Below, one piece after another: positions 7,612 through 16,501 of a DNA stretch of 55,499 nucleotides (within the stretch, counting starts at the first letter, position 1; each line of letters starts with the position of its first letter). The notes under the pieces are model-generated. The model made no database searches and was not told the origin of the DNA. It saw nothing but the letters and a program-made list of their open reading frames with translations. The DNA is from Treponema sp. (GTDB lineage: Bacteria; Spirochaetota; Spirochaetia; Treponematales; Treponemataceae). The translations under genes were made by a program, and so were the position numbers. The stretch covers positions 1 through 55,499 of the forward strand of contig JAEEIU010000059.1 in the NCBI GenBank assembly GCA_016281495.1. Direction: 5' to 3'.

Positions 7612-10470
7612 TTATTTTTCCGGACGCAGGGTTGCGCTTACATAGTTGTCTGTCGGAAGATACTTGCGTGCGGCATCCCTGATTGCTTCTGCTGTAATCC
7701 ATGACGGAACAGAAGTGGTATCACCAGCCACGCTCAAAGGTTCTTCCTGCAGATATGCACCGTACAGTATGCGGTTTGCCCACCAGGAGTTTGAACGGAG
7801 GTTTGTCTCCTTGTTTCGCCTGTATGTTTCCTTGAGTGTCTTGAGGTATGAATCGTCAACAAGATTTGCCTGCAGGTCCTTGATGCATTCTACCGCAGCC
7901 TGAATGAGCTCCTTGCTTCTGGTCGGGTCACATGAGAATACGACAGGAACCATATAGTAGCGGTTGTTTTTGCCATCTATATTACCGCCTACATTTACAT
8001 TATAGGCCCCGCTCTTGTCTTCACGGATTACTTCCCTAAGGCGAATTTCAAGCAGGCAACTGAGCTGTTCGAACAAAGCCTCCTGCTTCCATCTTTCGGT
8101 CATGTCTTCCGGATAAGTCTGGCTTCCTACAAATCCAATGAATGCTGCACCCTGTGCTTCCTTACCCTTTACGACATCCGCATTTTTAATTCCGCTTCCA
8201 ATCTTGAACACGGGTTCCTTTGCGCTTTCTTTCTTGGAGCTGTCACCCTTTAAGTTTCCGATGTATGAAGAACAGTAGTCGAGGATTGTCTTTTCGTCAA
8301 AATCACCCACGATGATAAATGCCCAGTCGGCGGCATTGCTGAACCTCTCGGTAAAGAGTTTTTCACCTTTCTTGCGGTCAACCAGCTTTACGTAGGCATC
8401 GTTTATGTCCTGGAAACGATAGGGATCATTGAACAGGAGTTCATTAACCTTATTGGAGAATGCGCTCATTGGCTCAAGATTATATGACTTTGCAGAGGCC
8501 TTGATGTCGTCCATTGTAAGACTCCATCCCGCATCTGTAAACTTTGGATTTTCAAAAATCTGATACAGGAGCTGGAACATTATCTCTGCGTCTTCCTTTC
8601 CGGAATAAGCGTACATGCTTTCAAAAGTGTTGCTTACATTCAAGTTGAATGAAACGTTCTTTCCACTGATGAATTTCCTGAACTGACTGAAATCCATGTC
8701 ACCAATGCCGGACAGAATTCTTACCTGCAATGCCGTCTTTAACGAAGGATAATCCTTTGAGTCATACAGATAGCTTCCTCCCTTGCTGTAGGCACTCATG
8801 TAAATTGAATTCTTCTCGTAGTTGGTTTTCTTTGTGTAAACTGTAGCACCGTTGTCAAAGACATATTCTGTGGCACCCAATTCCTTGATTGATTTCTTTG
8901 AAACCACAGTTGCCTTTTTGGAAGGAGCCTTCATTATTTCGTCAAAGGTTTCCTTATCCTCGTATGCGGCAAGTTCTGATGAACGGTAATTCGTCCACAA
9001 ATCCTTTATGACTGCATCAGACGGCAAGGTTTTGTCGCCTGTAGGTGCAAGGTTAAGGCAGATTGTTCCACGGTCCGGGAACATTTCCCTGATGACGGAG
9101 TTCACTTCTTCAACTGTAATTTTTGGAAGGAAGGTCTTGGAAAGCCTGTATGCATCTGCATCAGATATATTGGTTTGACCTGCGACAATTTCTGCAACAA
9201 TTTTCTGTGCCCTGACAGAAGAAGTGGTATTTGCAGCTTCCTTGTAAGTAGCCTCAATGTTTGAACTCATTGCGAGTTTTGTATTGTCCAATTCAGCCTG
9301 AGTAATTCCATGCAACAGCAGGCGGTCGTATTCATCGAGCATCAGTTTAAATGCATTCTGATACTGGCCGTCCTTTGGAACGAATGCAAGACCCATCATC
9401 AGCGAGTGGTTTGTTATAGAGCTTGCAAGATAGTTTGCTCCAATCCATGGGCAGTCAGGTTTTACGCTCAGTTCCATAATGCGCTGGTTTGCGATTGTAA
9501 AGGCAACATTTTCTACAATGCTCCTTCTGTACTGGCTTTCCGTCTGAGGTGCCTGATAGTCCTCGTTGACTGCCATAATCTGTGTCAAAGGATATGCCTG
9601 CTCAGGGTCCCTGAGGGTTGAAACTGTTTTTGTATTGTTTTCTGGAACTGTATAGACAGGTTTCGTTATCGGTTTTTCGGATGCCGGAATTGTTGCCATA
9701 TTTTTCTTAATGACATTAACAAGTGTAGCAGTATCAGCATCTCCTACAACAACAACGGACATAAGCTCGGGGCGATACCACTTTTCGTAAAAGTCAACAA
9801 GCCTCTGCCTCTTTTGCTTCATGATTATGTCCATGTCACCGATTGGAAGACGATCTGCATAGCGGGATCCCTTTAACGTCTGTTGAACAAGAAGATCGTT
9901 GATTCTTGCACTAAGTCCCAAAGACCTCATGCGCCATTCCTCACGGACAACACCGCGTTCCTTTTCAAGCTCATCAGCGGGGAATGTAATGCCAGCTGCC
10001 CAATCCCTTAAAATGAGGAGTGCCTGGTCCAAAACCTCTGGATTGTCTGCAGGTATTTCCAGCATGTACACAGTTTCATCAAATGAGGTGTATGCGTTCA
10101 GATCTGCTCCGAAATTCATTCCGTTTTCTTCAAAGAATTTGATGATGCCGTTTTTTTCAAAATGCTCGGTTCCGTTAAATGCCATGTGTTCGATCAAGTG
10201 GGCAAAACCCTTTTGGTCGTCATCTTCCATGTTTGAACCTGCGTTTACGACAAGACGAAGCGAGATGCGGTTTTTGGGCTCGGAATTTTTCTGTACATAA
10301 TATGACATTCCGTTTGCCATGGTACCCGTCACAACTGATTTATCCGACTTTAACTTTACGTCACCGCCGGAAGAAGTAGAAGCACATCCTGCAAGAAGAC
10401 TCAAGGCCATGATTGCAGAAAGAAGTAAGGACGTCCATCTTGCATAACGGACGAATTTAGACTGTTTCAT
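7612..10470 (-). CDS. M16-family (pitrilysin/PqqL-like) zinc peptidase lipoprotein
   Basis: A 952-residue protein with a lipoprotein signal: lipobox LLAGC with Cys29 as the lipidated residue. The inverted zinc motif HLIEH (His91, Glu94, His95) is followed by the third ligand in an EKERGVV segment (about Glu171), as in active M16 peptidases. Three further M16-like domains complete the length usual for PqqL-type two-half enzymes. It is probably anchored in the periplasm and degrades peptides there. AGGAGA precedes the ATG. It is monocistronic, ends at the shared terminator 7541-7590 and is divergent from the aromatic-pathway fusion gene. Confidence 0.92.
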   Translation of the reverse strand: MKQSKFVRYARWTSLLLSAIMALSLLAGCASTSSGGDVKLKSDKSVVTGTMANGMSYYVQKNSEPKNRISLRLVVNAGSNMEDDDQKGFAHLIEHMAFNGTEHFEKNGIIKFFEENGMNFGADLNAYTSFDETVYMLEIPADNPEVLDQALLILRDWAAGITFPADELEKERGVVREEWRMRSLGLSARINDLLVQQTLKGSRYADRLPIGDMDIIMKQKRQRLVDFYEKWYRPELMSVVVVGDADTATLVNVIKKNMATIPASEKPITKPVYTVPENNTKTVSTLRDPEQAYPLTQIMAVNEDYQAPQTESQYRRSIVENVAFTIANQRIMELSVKPDCPWIGANYLASSITNHSLMMGLAFVPKDGQYQNAFKLMLDEYDRLLLHGITQAELDNTKLAMSSNIEATYKEAANTTSSVRAQKIVAEIVAGQTNISDADAYRLSKTFLPKITVEEVNSVIREMFPDRGTICLNLAPTGDKTLPSDAVIKDLWTNYRSSELAAYEDKETFDEIMKAPSKKATVVSKKSIKELGATEYVFDNGATVYTKKTNYEKNSIYMSAYSKGGSYLYDSKDYPSLKTALQVRILSGIGDMDFSQFRKFISGKNVSFNLNVSNTFESMYAYSGKEDAEIMFQLLYQIFENPKFTDAGWSLTMDDIKASAKSYNLEPMSAFSNKVNELLFNDPYRFQDINDAYVKLVDRKKGEKLFTERFSNAADWAFIIVGDFDEKTILDYCSSYIGNLKGDSSKKESAKEPVFKIGSGIKNADVVKGKEAQGAAFIGFVGSQTYPEDMTERWKQEALFEQLSCLLEIRLREVIREDKSGAYNVNVGGNIDGKNNRYYMVPVVFSCDPTRSKELIQAAVECIKDLQANLVDDSYLKTLKETYRRNKETNLRSNSWWANRILYGAYLQEEPLSVAGDTTSVPSWITAEAIRDAARKYLPTDNYVSATLRPEK

Positions 10471-10633
10471 TTTTTTCTCCTAATTTATGAAATAGACTTA
10501 GAAAATTAGCTTGTATACTAGCATATTTATTACAAAAAGGCAACCAAGGCCAAGATATAATAAATTGTTAAACTTTAAAATCTATATGGAATAATTATCT
10601 TCAATATGTTATAGTTCCTCAGGAGATATAGCT

Positions 10634-12544
10634 ATGGTCATTGTTTTAAAAAAAGACATCACAGAATCTGACAAAAATGAACTTAAGAAATTCCTTACAG
10701 AAAAAAATTTCAAGTTGAACGAAGTAGTCGGAGAAGAAGACACAATTCTTGCGGCAGTCGGCAAAATGCAGATGAACATCGAAGAGCTTGAGACAAAGCC
10801 CGGAATAATGCGTGTCATTCCAATCAGCAAGCCATACAAGCAGGCAAGCCGTGAGTTCAAGAGTTCAGACACTATCGTAGAAATTGCAAACAACAGGGGC
10901 CAGATAATCCGTGTGGGTGGAAAACGTCTTGTTGCCATAGCAGGTCCTTGTGCAGTAGAAAGCCGTGAGCAGCTGATGTCTGTTGCGGAAAAAGTGGCAT
11001 CCAGCGGTGCAAGCATGTTAAGGGGAAGGGCCTATAAGCCTCGTACATCCCCATATGCATATCAGGGAATGGGAGAAGAAGGCCTTAAGATTTTGCGTGA
11101 GGCAGGAGACAAATTTGGTCTCCCTGTAGTAAGCGAGATTGTCTCTGGTGAACTTATTCCGCAGATGAAGGACTATGTTGATGTAATACAGATTGGAAGC
11201 CGCAACATGCAGGACTTTGACCTCCTGAAAAAAGTAGGTGCGACAGGTAAACCCGTAATCCTAAAAAGAGGCTATACTGCAACTCTTGAGGAATTCCTCA
11301 TGTCTGCCGAATACCTTCTTGCCTCTGGAACAGAGAACGTAATTCTTTGCGAGCGGGGAATACGCACGTTTGAACATTCAACAAGGAATACCCTTGATCT
11401 TTCTGCCATACCGGTATTAAGGAAGCTTACACATCTTCCCATCATCGTCGATCCATGCCATGCACTAGGACAAAGGGATTTGGTTTTACCAATGGGGCTT
11501 GCCTCAATTGCAGCAGGTGCAGACGGAATCATGGTTGACGTTCATGACAATCCAGAGAAAGCCCTTGCGGGTGGTGCGGCATCTTTAATTCCAGCCCAGT
11601 TCGACAAGCTCATGCATGACATAGAGGCCCTTGCTCCTGTAATGGGAAAAGCGGTTGCACACATACGTGAAGAAAAACACGAGAAGGTTGTATGTGCCTA
11701 CAGCGGTAAACGCGGTGCCTATGCAGAACAGGCCATAAGCCGTTATTTTGACACAAAGGATGTAAGCGCATACAGCGTGGATTCATTCAGCGAAATATTT
11801 CAGAGTGTGCTGGACGGAAAAGCAGACTACGGAATTGTTCCGATAGAGAATTCTCTTGCAGGCTCGGTTTACCAAAACTACGACAACTTCATGCGTTTCC
11901 AGGATGTAACCATTGTCGGTGCAATCACATTGAACATACGCCATGCCCTTCTTGGAGTAAAAGGCTCCTCCATCTCCGACATCAAAACTGTATACAGCCA
12001 TCCACAGGGATTCAGCCAGTGCAAGACTTTTTTGGATGCACACCCGGACTGGATTCATGTAGATGCAATATCAACAGCGACTGCAGCCCAGATTGTTGAA
12101 TCAAAGAACGACAAGTCAGTTGCGGCCATAGCAAGTACAATCAACTCCGGCATATATAATCTTGACGTTCTTCAGGAAGACATAGAGAACGATCCTTCCA
12201 ACTTCACGCGTTTTGTAATAATTCAGGCAAGCTCAAATGCAGATGGCAAAAGCGGAGAGCTTAACATCAAGCCCAACATGGCAAGCTTTATATTCAAGAC
12301 AAAGAACGAGGTTGGTGCGCTTTATAAAACCCTTGGCGTATTCGAAAAATTCAAGATCAACCTTACACGTCTTGAAAGCAGACCGCTTGAGGGACAGCCA
12401 TGGCAATACTGGTTCTATGCGGACGCTTCTCTGGAAAACATAAACGGCAGCCCCAGGGAATATGTGGCCACCGTCATAGATGCGTTAAAAGATGTAGTTG
12501 AGGACTTGCGGCTTCTTGGTGTATATCCGGAAAGCCGCCCCTAA
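10634..12544 (+). CDS. DAHP synthase (type I-beta)-prephenate dehydratase fusion
   Basis: A 636-residue fusion. Residues 1-70 are a ferredoxin-like regulatory domain; 95-345 a type I-beta DAHP synthase barrel (AGPCAVES, RGRAYKPRTSPY, VDPCHALG); 354-535 a prephenate dehydratase domain with the TRF motif (Thr525-Phe527); and about 545-630 an ACT domain with GALYKTL and ESRP, which normally binds phenylalanine. It joins the first step of aromatic synthesis to the phenylalanine branch, with no chorismate mutase domain. Compared with the Thermotoga enzyme (ligands Cys102, His272, Glu298, Asp309; constant offset of four), Cys106 and His276 are kept, but position 302 is Asp and 313 is Gly, so the first activity is uncertain. 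CAGGAG precedes the ATG. It ends two bases before a convergent gene. Confidence 0.9.
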   Translation: MVIVLKKDITESDKNELKKFLTEKNFKLNEVVGEEDTILAAVGKMQMNIEELETKPGIMRVIPISKPYKQASREFKSSDTIVEIANNRGQIIRVGGKRLVAIAGPCAVESREQLMSVAEKVASSGASMLRGRAYKPRTSPYAYQGMGEEGLKILREAGDKFGLPVVSEIVSGELIPQMKDYVDVIQIGSRNMQDFDLLKKVGATGKPVILKRGYTATLEEFLMSAEYLLASGTENVILCERGIRTFEHSTRNTLDLSAIPVLRKLTHLPIIVDPCHALGQRDLVLPMGLASIAAGADGIMVDVHDNPEKALAGGAASLIPAQFDKLMHDIEALAPVMGKAVAHIREEKHEKVVCAYSGKRGAYAEQAISRYFDTKDVSAYSVDSFSEIFQSVLDGKADYGIVPIENSLAGSVYQNYDNFMRFQDVTIVGAITLNIRHALLGVKGSSISDIKTVYSHPQGFSQCKTFLDAHPDWIHVDAISTATAAQIVESKNDKSVAAIASTINSGIYNLDVLQEDIENDPSNFTRFVIIQASSNADGKSGELNIKPNMASFIFKTKNEVGALYKTLGVFEKFKINLTRLESRPLEGQPWQYWFYADASLENINGSPREYVATVIDALKDVVEDLRLLGVYPESRP

Positions 12545-12546
12545 GA

Positions 12547-14271
12547 TTACTGTCTTTCTACAAGAACTGTAGAACCGGCCTTGAAGCCCCAATGGTCAAA
12601 GACATACTGGCTTAACGCTCTGCTTGTTTCAACAAAATCCTTGGCCTCATTTCGTACAACATAATTACATGCCGCAGGATTATTACTTGCAATGGTATTC
12701 CATGATGCCCTTGTCTTAAAGTAAGGTCCTGTTGCAGAAACTGACTGCTGCAGGTGATATGCCATGAATTCATTGTGCATGAGGTAATCATCCGTGATGT
12801 CATATTGAAGTGATGGATACACAGAAAAATATGTCCTGAGGAATTCCATGGAAGTCTTGTCAAATGCATCATAAAGTTCGGAAACATAATCCCTGAAATC
12901 ACTATCGGTAAAATAGATTCCGTGCCAGCTTTCGTGAGCCATTAGTGTGTGCCTTAAATCAGAACCTGATTCCCTTGCAATGGAGATTACGGCACCTTTG
13001 CCTCCTGAATATGTTCCGTCTCCGTTGTTAAGGATGATTCCGTTGTCAAGAAGAATCTGCCTGAGCATTTTCTCGCGTGCATTTATCCTGAAGTTTTTCT
13101 CGTTAACAAGATTAAAGAACCTTGCTATATCGTCTCCCTTGTAGTCGTGAGCGTTGTAGCCATGTTTTTCACGAACAAAATCATCACTGACCAAAGTTCC
13201 CTTGTATCCGTTTTTCTCTACAAAATAAGCAAGGCGTGTAAAGAATTCATTCTGCACCTTGTAGTTCTTAAAGTCAAAGATCAGGACCTCTGGGAATTCC
13301 TCCCACACATAAAGCTCGTAATCCTTGTTCCTCCACTTGTTCATGGGCCAGTCAAATACAAAGCCAAGGTCACAGGTCAAGCCTTTTGTAACGATGCCGT
13401 CTTCATTTGGAGCATACTCATCTGCCGGGTTTGCAGACATGAATGCCGCATGGATGTTTGGTTTTCCGTCCTCGCTCAAAACTGCAAAAGGTTCTGTCAT
13501 TGAAGCCGTCTGCAATGTAAATGTCTGCTGGCTGGGGGAAGCATAAAGCTTGAATGAATCAGGACCATAATGGAACACAGTTGAAAAAGGTTCTTCCATT
13601 GTACCGTATGATGCCGGAGGATAAAGTGCAATGGTGATTTTTGGCAAAACCGAATTCGGCCCCATCTGAGTGTCGAATATCTTCATGCCGTCGGTAAAGT
13701 CAATCACACCGGAATTCATCTCTCCACCAGAAGGACCTGCCGCCCAGATATTGTTAAGTGAGTCAGCGCCGATAACCGCATCGATGAATGAAACTGAAGA
13801 CACTGTACATGGCATGGTGGAAGAAATGTACATTCCGCTTGGAACAGGCTTTTGCGGATCAAAGCACAGGGAAAGAGTCACGTTATCCACATGATCAAAT
13901 TCAAGGGAAGGACTAACCACCTCGGAAATAGAGACATATTCATTTTCACCCTGGCCCTTGCTCATGATGCCGAGAGTAACTTTTCCGTTTCCTGCAGACA
14001 CAGATATTACGGCCTGTAATGCAAGCCTTTGTTTTGTGGAAACCTTTGCAAGCATTGTCTGCCGCTGTTTATCGGTAAATTCAAAATACATGCAGTTCTG
14101 TTTTTCAGGAGACTTAATCGTGGCATTCACAGCTTCCTTGTTAAGTCCCACAAGAGGAACACCCTGACAAGTGACGATGGAGTCCCCTTTCTTCTGGGAA
14201 CAGGCACTGACACAAACAACTAAAACCATAAGAATTGAGCAAAACAAAATTTTCAAGTCTTTCATATTCAT
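12547..14271 (-). CDS. Putative HExxH zinc-metallopeptidase lipoprotein
   Basis: A 574-residue protein with a short signal and a lipobox-like CVSAC (Cys24). Near the C-terminus HESWH (about residues 445-449) matches HExxH; about 50 residues on, HNEFMAYHLQQ offers a Glu (about 501) placed like the third ligand of gluzincins. The N-terminal 300 residues look beta-rich and may be a substrate-binding region. I do not recognise the family, so peptidase activity is inferred from the motif. The first ATG (14271) and one two codons later (14265) both lack a Shine-Dalgarno site; TAGTAT lies just upstream, so the mRNA may be nearly leaderless. Its stop is two bases from that of the DAHP synthase fusion. 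Confidence 0.65.
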   Translation of the reverse strand: MNMKDLKILFCSILMVLVVCVSACSQKKGDSIVTCQGVPLVGLNKEAVNATIKSPEKQNCMYFEFTDKQRQTMLAKVSTKQRLALQAVISVSAGNGKVTLGIMSKGQGENEYVSISEVVSPSLEFDHVDNVTLSLCFDPQKPVPSGMYISSTMPCTVSSVSFIDAVIGADSLNNIWAAGPSGGEMNSGVIDFTDGMKIFDTQMGPNSVLPKITIALYPPASYGTMEEPFSTVFHYGPDSFKLYASPSQQTFTLQTASMTEPFAVLSEDGKPNIHAAFMSANPADEYAPNEDGIVTKGLTCDLGFVFDWPMNKWRNKDYELYVWEEFPEVLIFDFKNYKVQNEFFTRLAYFVEKNGYKGTLVSDDFVREKHGYNAHDYKGDDIARFFNLVNEKNFRINAREKMLRQILLDNGIILNNGDGTYSGGKGAVISIARESGSDLRHTLMAHESWHGIYFTDSDFRDYVSELYDAFDKTSMEFLRTYFSVYPSLQYDITDDYLMHNEFMAYHLQQSVSATGPYFKTRASWNTIASNNPAACNYVVRNEAKDFVETSRALSQYVFDHWGFKAGSTVLVERQ

Positions 14272-14299
14272 AATACTACACTATTTTTAAGAATTACTC

Positions 14300-14305
14300 T
14301 ATACT
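14300..14305 (+). promoter_or_regulatory. -10 box of a probable leaderless promoter
   Basis: TATACT ends six bases before the ATG at 14312, which has no ribosome-binding site. The -35 region (TACACT, 14277-14282, 17-nt spacer) is poor. Confidence 0.45.
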
Positions 14306-14311
14306 ATTTTC

Positions 14312-14722
14312 ATGCTTGTTTTAATTCCGCACAAAGATACAGCCAACATTCTGTGCAACATATCAAAAAAAATCCTCCTTGAATTCAACAGCCGGAAGAA
14401 ACTGTCCGTTTTTCCGGTATTTCCTCTGTGGGCATCTCTGGAAAAGCAGCCGGCAGATCCCTCGCTGATGACGGTCTATGACTACAAGATAAAAGAAGAC
14501 AAGCTTGTGTTTCCTGTTGAAGTGGTGGACAGGGACGATGTTTTAAGGACGGAAATTGTATTTGGAAAAATCAATGACCCGGAAGCCGGGGTAAAAATAT
14601 CTGTTCCGGAGATAAAAGATAAGTTTCCAGTGTTCTCCCGCGTGTTCAAGACAGGCGATGCTGTTTTTGAGGACAACAGCTGGAAACTCTATGATGAAAA
14701 ATGGTTCAAGGGCAGGAACTAA
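14312..14722 (+). CDS. Hypothetical protein
   Basis: A 136-residue protein without signal peptide or membrane helices. It begins with a hydrophobic MLVLIPHKDT strand and has an acidic, beta-rich C-terminal half. It is divergent from the metallopeptidase lipoprotein and convergent with ilvN, 36 bp away. No Shine-Dalgarno site precedes the ATG; a TATACT box six bases upstream suggests a leaderless message. No family is recognised. Its coding status rests on length, lack of a better overlapping frame, and the promoter placed at its ATG. Confidence 0.6.
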   Translation: MLVLIPHKDTANILCNISKKILLEFNSRKKLSVFPVFPLWASLEKQPADPSLMTVYDYKIKEDKLVFPVEVVDRDDVLRTEIVFGKINDPEAGVKISVPEIKDKFPVFSRVFKTGDAVFEDNSWKLYDEKWFKGRN

Positions 14723-14758
14723 AGCCTACCCCCACAGTATCCGTGCGTTTACGGAGAA

Positions 14759-15250
14759 TCAGCTCATTATCTTGTCGCCGCGATCCATTGCGGTAAGGCC
14801 TGACTTTAACAGCTCAAGGATGCCGTATGGCTCAAGCAGGCGGATTAAAGAAGAAATCTTGTCCTCGCTTCCTGTTGCCTCTACGATAAGGGCATTTTCT
14901 GAAACGTCAACGATATGGGCACGGAAGATGTTGCATGTCTCGATGATGACGGCTCTTTTTTCTCCTGTTGCCTTTACCTTGATAAGTGCCATTTCCCTTT
15001 GTGTGGTCTCTGAAGGATTGCAGCGCTGAATAGAAATAACCTCAACAAGCTTAGAAAGCTGCTTTTCGATTTGCTCAAGAGTATATTCATCACCGCTTCC
15101 GACAATGGTCATGCGTGAACGCTCAGGGTCAGATGTCTCACAGACAGTAAGCGAGTCAATATTATATCCACGGCGACTAAAAAGGCCAGAAACGCGGCTC
15201 AATACACCGGCATGATTTTCAACTAAAACAGAAAGCACATATTTTTCCAT
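14759..15250 (-). CDS. ilvN: Acetolactate synthase small (regulatory) subunit
   Basis: A 163-residue protein of the usual IlvN/IlvH size. An N-terminal ACT domain (VLVENHAGVLSRVSGLFSRR, then YNIDSLTV) binds valine for feedback control, and the C-terminal half follows the ALIKVKA pattern of the second domain. It activates the large subunit IlvB in the first common step of valine, leucine and isoleucine synthesis. No ilvB lies beside it, and ilvC is about 36 kb away, so the pathway is scattered here. TGGAGG precedes the ATG, and its promoter lies at 15274-15302. Confidence 0.93.
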   Translation of the reverse strand: MEKYVLSVLVENHAGVLSRVSGLFSRRGYNIDSLTVCETSDPERSRMTIVGSGDEYTLEQIEKQLSKLVEVISIQRCNPSETTQREMALIKVKATGEKRAVIIETCNIFRAHIVDVSENALIVEATGSEDKISSLIRLLEPYGILELLKSGLTAMDRGDKIMS

Positions 15251-15273
15251 AAAAAGTCCTCCAGGTTTTCTAT

Positions 15274-15302
15274 ACTATAGCAAAGAAACGGCTAAAAGTC
15301 AA
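15274..15302 (-). promoter_or_regulatory. Sigma-70 promoter of ilvN
   Basis: Minus strand: TTGACT (15297-15302), 17-nt spacer, TATAGT (15274-15279). The start codon is about 24 bases further on, leaving room for the GGAGG ribosome-binding site. No attenuator-like leader is present. Confidence 0.75.
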
Positions 15303-15313
15303 ACTATGGGAGC

Positions 15314-16165
15314 TTATTCCACAGTCACGACACCGCCCCACGGAATATTGAAATTTGAGCAAAGGGTGCGGTATTCCTCCTCATCCTTTTGGTTCTTGTA
15401 ACCGGTGCAAAAGAAAGTGCAGTCATCGGGAAGTTCCTGACGGTTCATCCCAGCATCAGAATCCCCCTCCGGCAAATAATCCTGAGTTAAGGAATCCTCC
15501 ACCTTTATTGCCTGATTCACCACACCTTCACGGCTGTCCACGACAATCACGTCCGGTCCGGCAGCTTCCTTCATCTCCGACGCAATGTGGGTAAAATGCG
15601 TGCATCCCAGAATAATCGTGTCACAATCCCTCTGATGAAAAAAATCTATAGCGGGTTTAACGGCGGCAAGACGCTCCTCTTTTGTGGCGTTAAAAAACTT
15701 GTGCTCAATAAAATTGATAAGCTCCGGGTCTCCCCTGTTGAACACCTGGCAGTCACTGGCAAAATCCCTGACCAAACGCTCGTTGTATGGATTTGCAACC
15801 GTGGCATTTGTCGCAAGCAAACCTATCCTTTTATTTTTTGTTACCTTTGAGGCAAGGCGTATGGCTGGAACCGTTCCGATTATGGCAAGATTTGGGAAAC
15901 GTACCCTAAGCTCATCAAGGGCAGTAACGGAAATGGTGTTGCATGCTATTACAAGAGAGCGCGGATTCCATTTCTTTATGATGAAGCCTATGGAACTGGA
16001 AGCGGATTCAATAACCTCTTCTTTTGTCTTCTGGCCGTATGGGAAATGAATCGTGTCTCCAAGATAAACACATCTGGCTTGTGGCCTTTTGTTCTTTAAT
16101 GCAAGCATATACGGAATGCCACCCGTACCGCTATCAAGAAAAGCAAAATCTATGTATCCGTTCAT
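15314..16165 (-). CDS. murI: Glutamate racemase
   Basis: A 283-residue cofactor-independent Asp/Glu racemase that supplies D-glutamate for peptidoglycan. Both catalytic cysteines are present, in ACNT (Cys75) and GCTH (Cys188). The N-terminal LDSGTGG (Asp11-Gly16) and LGDTIHFPYG match the family's substrate loops. The length is typical, with a slight C-terminal extension ending in GGVVTVE. It starts five bases after the stop of the Cys-rich gene at 16171-16449, so the two are cotranscribed from the leaderless promoter at 16456-16484. A GGATAA sequence overlapping the upstream gene may serve as its ribosome-binding site. Confidence 0.95.
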   Translation of the reverse strand: MNGYIDFAFLDSGTGGIPYMLALKNKRPQARCVYLGDTIHFPYGQKTKEEVIESASSSIGFIIKKWNPRSLVIACNTISVTALDELRVRFPNLAIIGTVPAIRLASKVTKNKRIGLLATNATVANPYNERLVRDFASDCQVFNRGDPELINFIEHKFFNATKEERLAAVKPAIDFFHQRDCDTIILGCTHFTHIASEMKEAAGPDVIVVDSREGVVNQAIKVEDSLTQDYLPEGDSDAGMNRQELPDDCTFFCTGYKNQKDEEEYRTLCSNFNIPWGGVVTVE

Positions 16166-16170
16166 CGATA

Positions 16171-16449
16171 TTATCCAAATAGTGAATCAAAGGCCTTTTT
16201 CGCAAGGGCTGCCTTGTCGCTGCCACCCGAAGAACCGTTCCAATGCCTTTTGATCTTAAAACTGTCACAGAAATTGGCTCGTTCCTTGTCGCTTACGATT
16301 TCCTGCACGGTCTCATGACAGTCGTAATGACTTCCGGGCGAATAATACTCACAGTTCCTGCAGGAATGAAGATCCGCATGACAGACCGGACACTCTGAAT
16401 TCCTGGAAATTGTCTCAAATTCTACATTATTTCCGCATTTCCAACACAT
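16171..16449 (-). CDS. Small Cys-rich zinc-ribbon-like protein
   Basis: A 92-residue protein with three CxxC pairs (Cys2/5, Cys20/23, Cys30/33) and further Cys44 and Cys61, which should bind one or two zinc ions. The C-terminal third is charged and helical. It resembles small conserved spirochaete proteins of unknown role; no enzymatic motif is seen. No Shine-Dalgarno site precedes the ATG, and the promoter at 16456-16484 places transcription start at the ATG, so the mRNA is probably leaderless. murI follows after five bases. Confidence 0.75.
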   Translation of the reverse strand: MCWKCGNNVEFETISRNSECPVCHADLHSCRNCEYYSPGSHYDCHETVQEIVSDKERANFCDSFKIKRHWNGSSGGSDKAALAKKAFDSLFG

Positions 16450-16455
16450 ATTTCT

Positions 16456-16484
16456 ATTGTAGCCATTTGACTAAATGATTTCAA
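16456..16484 (-). promoter_or_regulatory. Leaderless sigma-70 promoter of the Cys-rich protein-murI operon
   Basis: Minus strand: TTGAAA (16479-16484), 17-nt spacer, TACAAT (16456-16461), then exactly six bases to the ATG at 16449. It overlaps the opposing promoter at 16467-16495. Confidence 0.75.
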
Positions 16485-16495
16485 TAGCGTAAATT
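16467..16495 (+). promoter_or_regulatory. Leaderless sigma-70 promoter of the pentapeptide-like gene
   Basis: TTGACT (16467-16472), 17-nt spacer, TAAATT (16490-16495), then six bases to the ATG at 16502. The -35 lies inside the spacer of the opposing promoter, so polymerase can occupy only one at a time. Confidence 0.65.
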
Positions 16496-16501
16496 ATAGA
16501 T

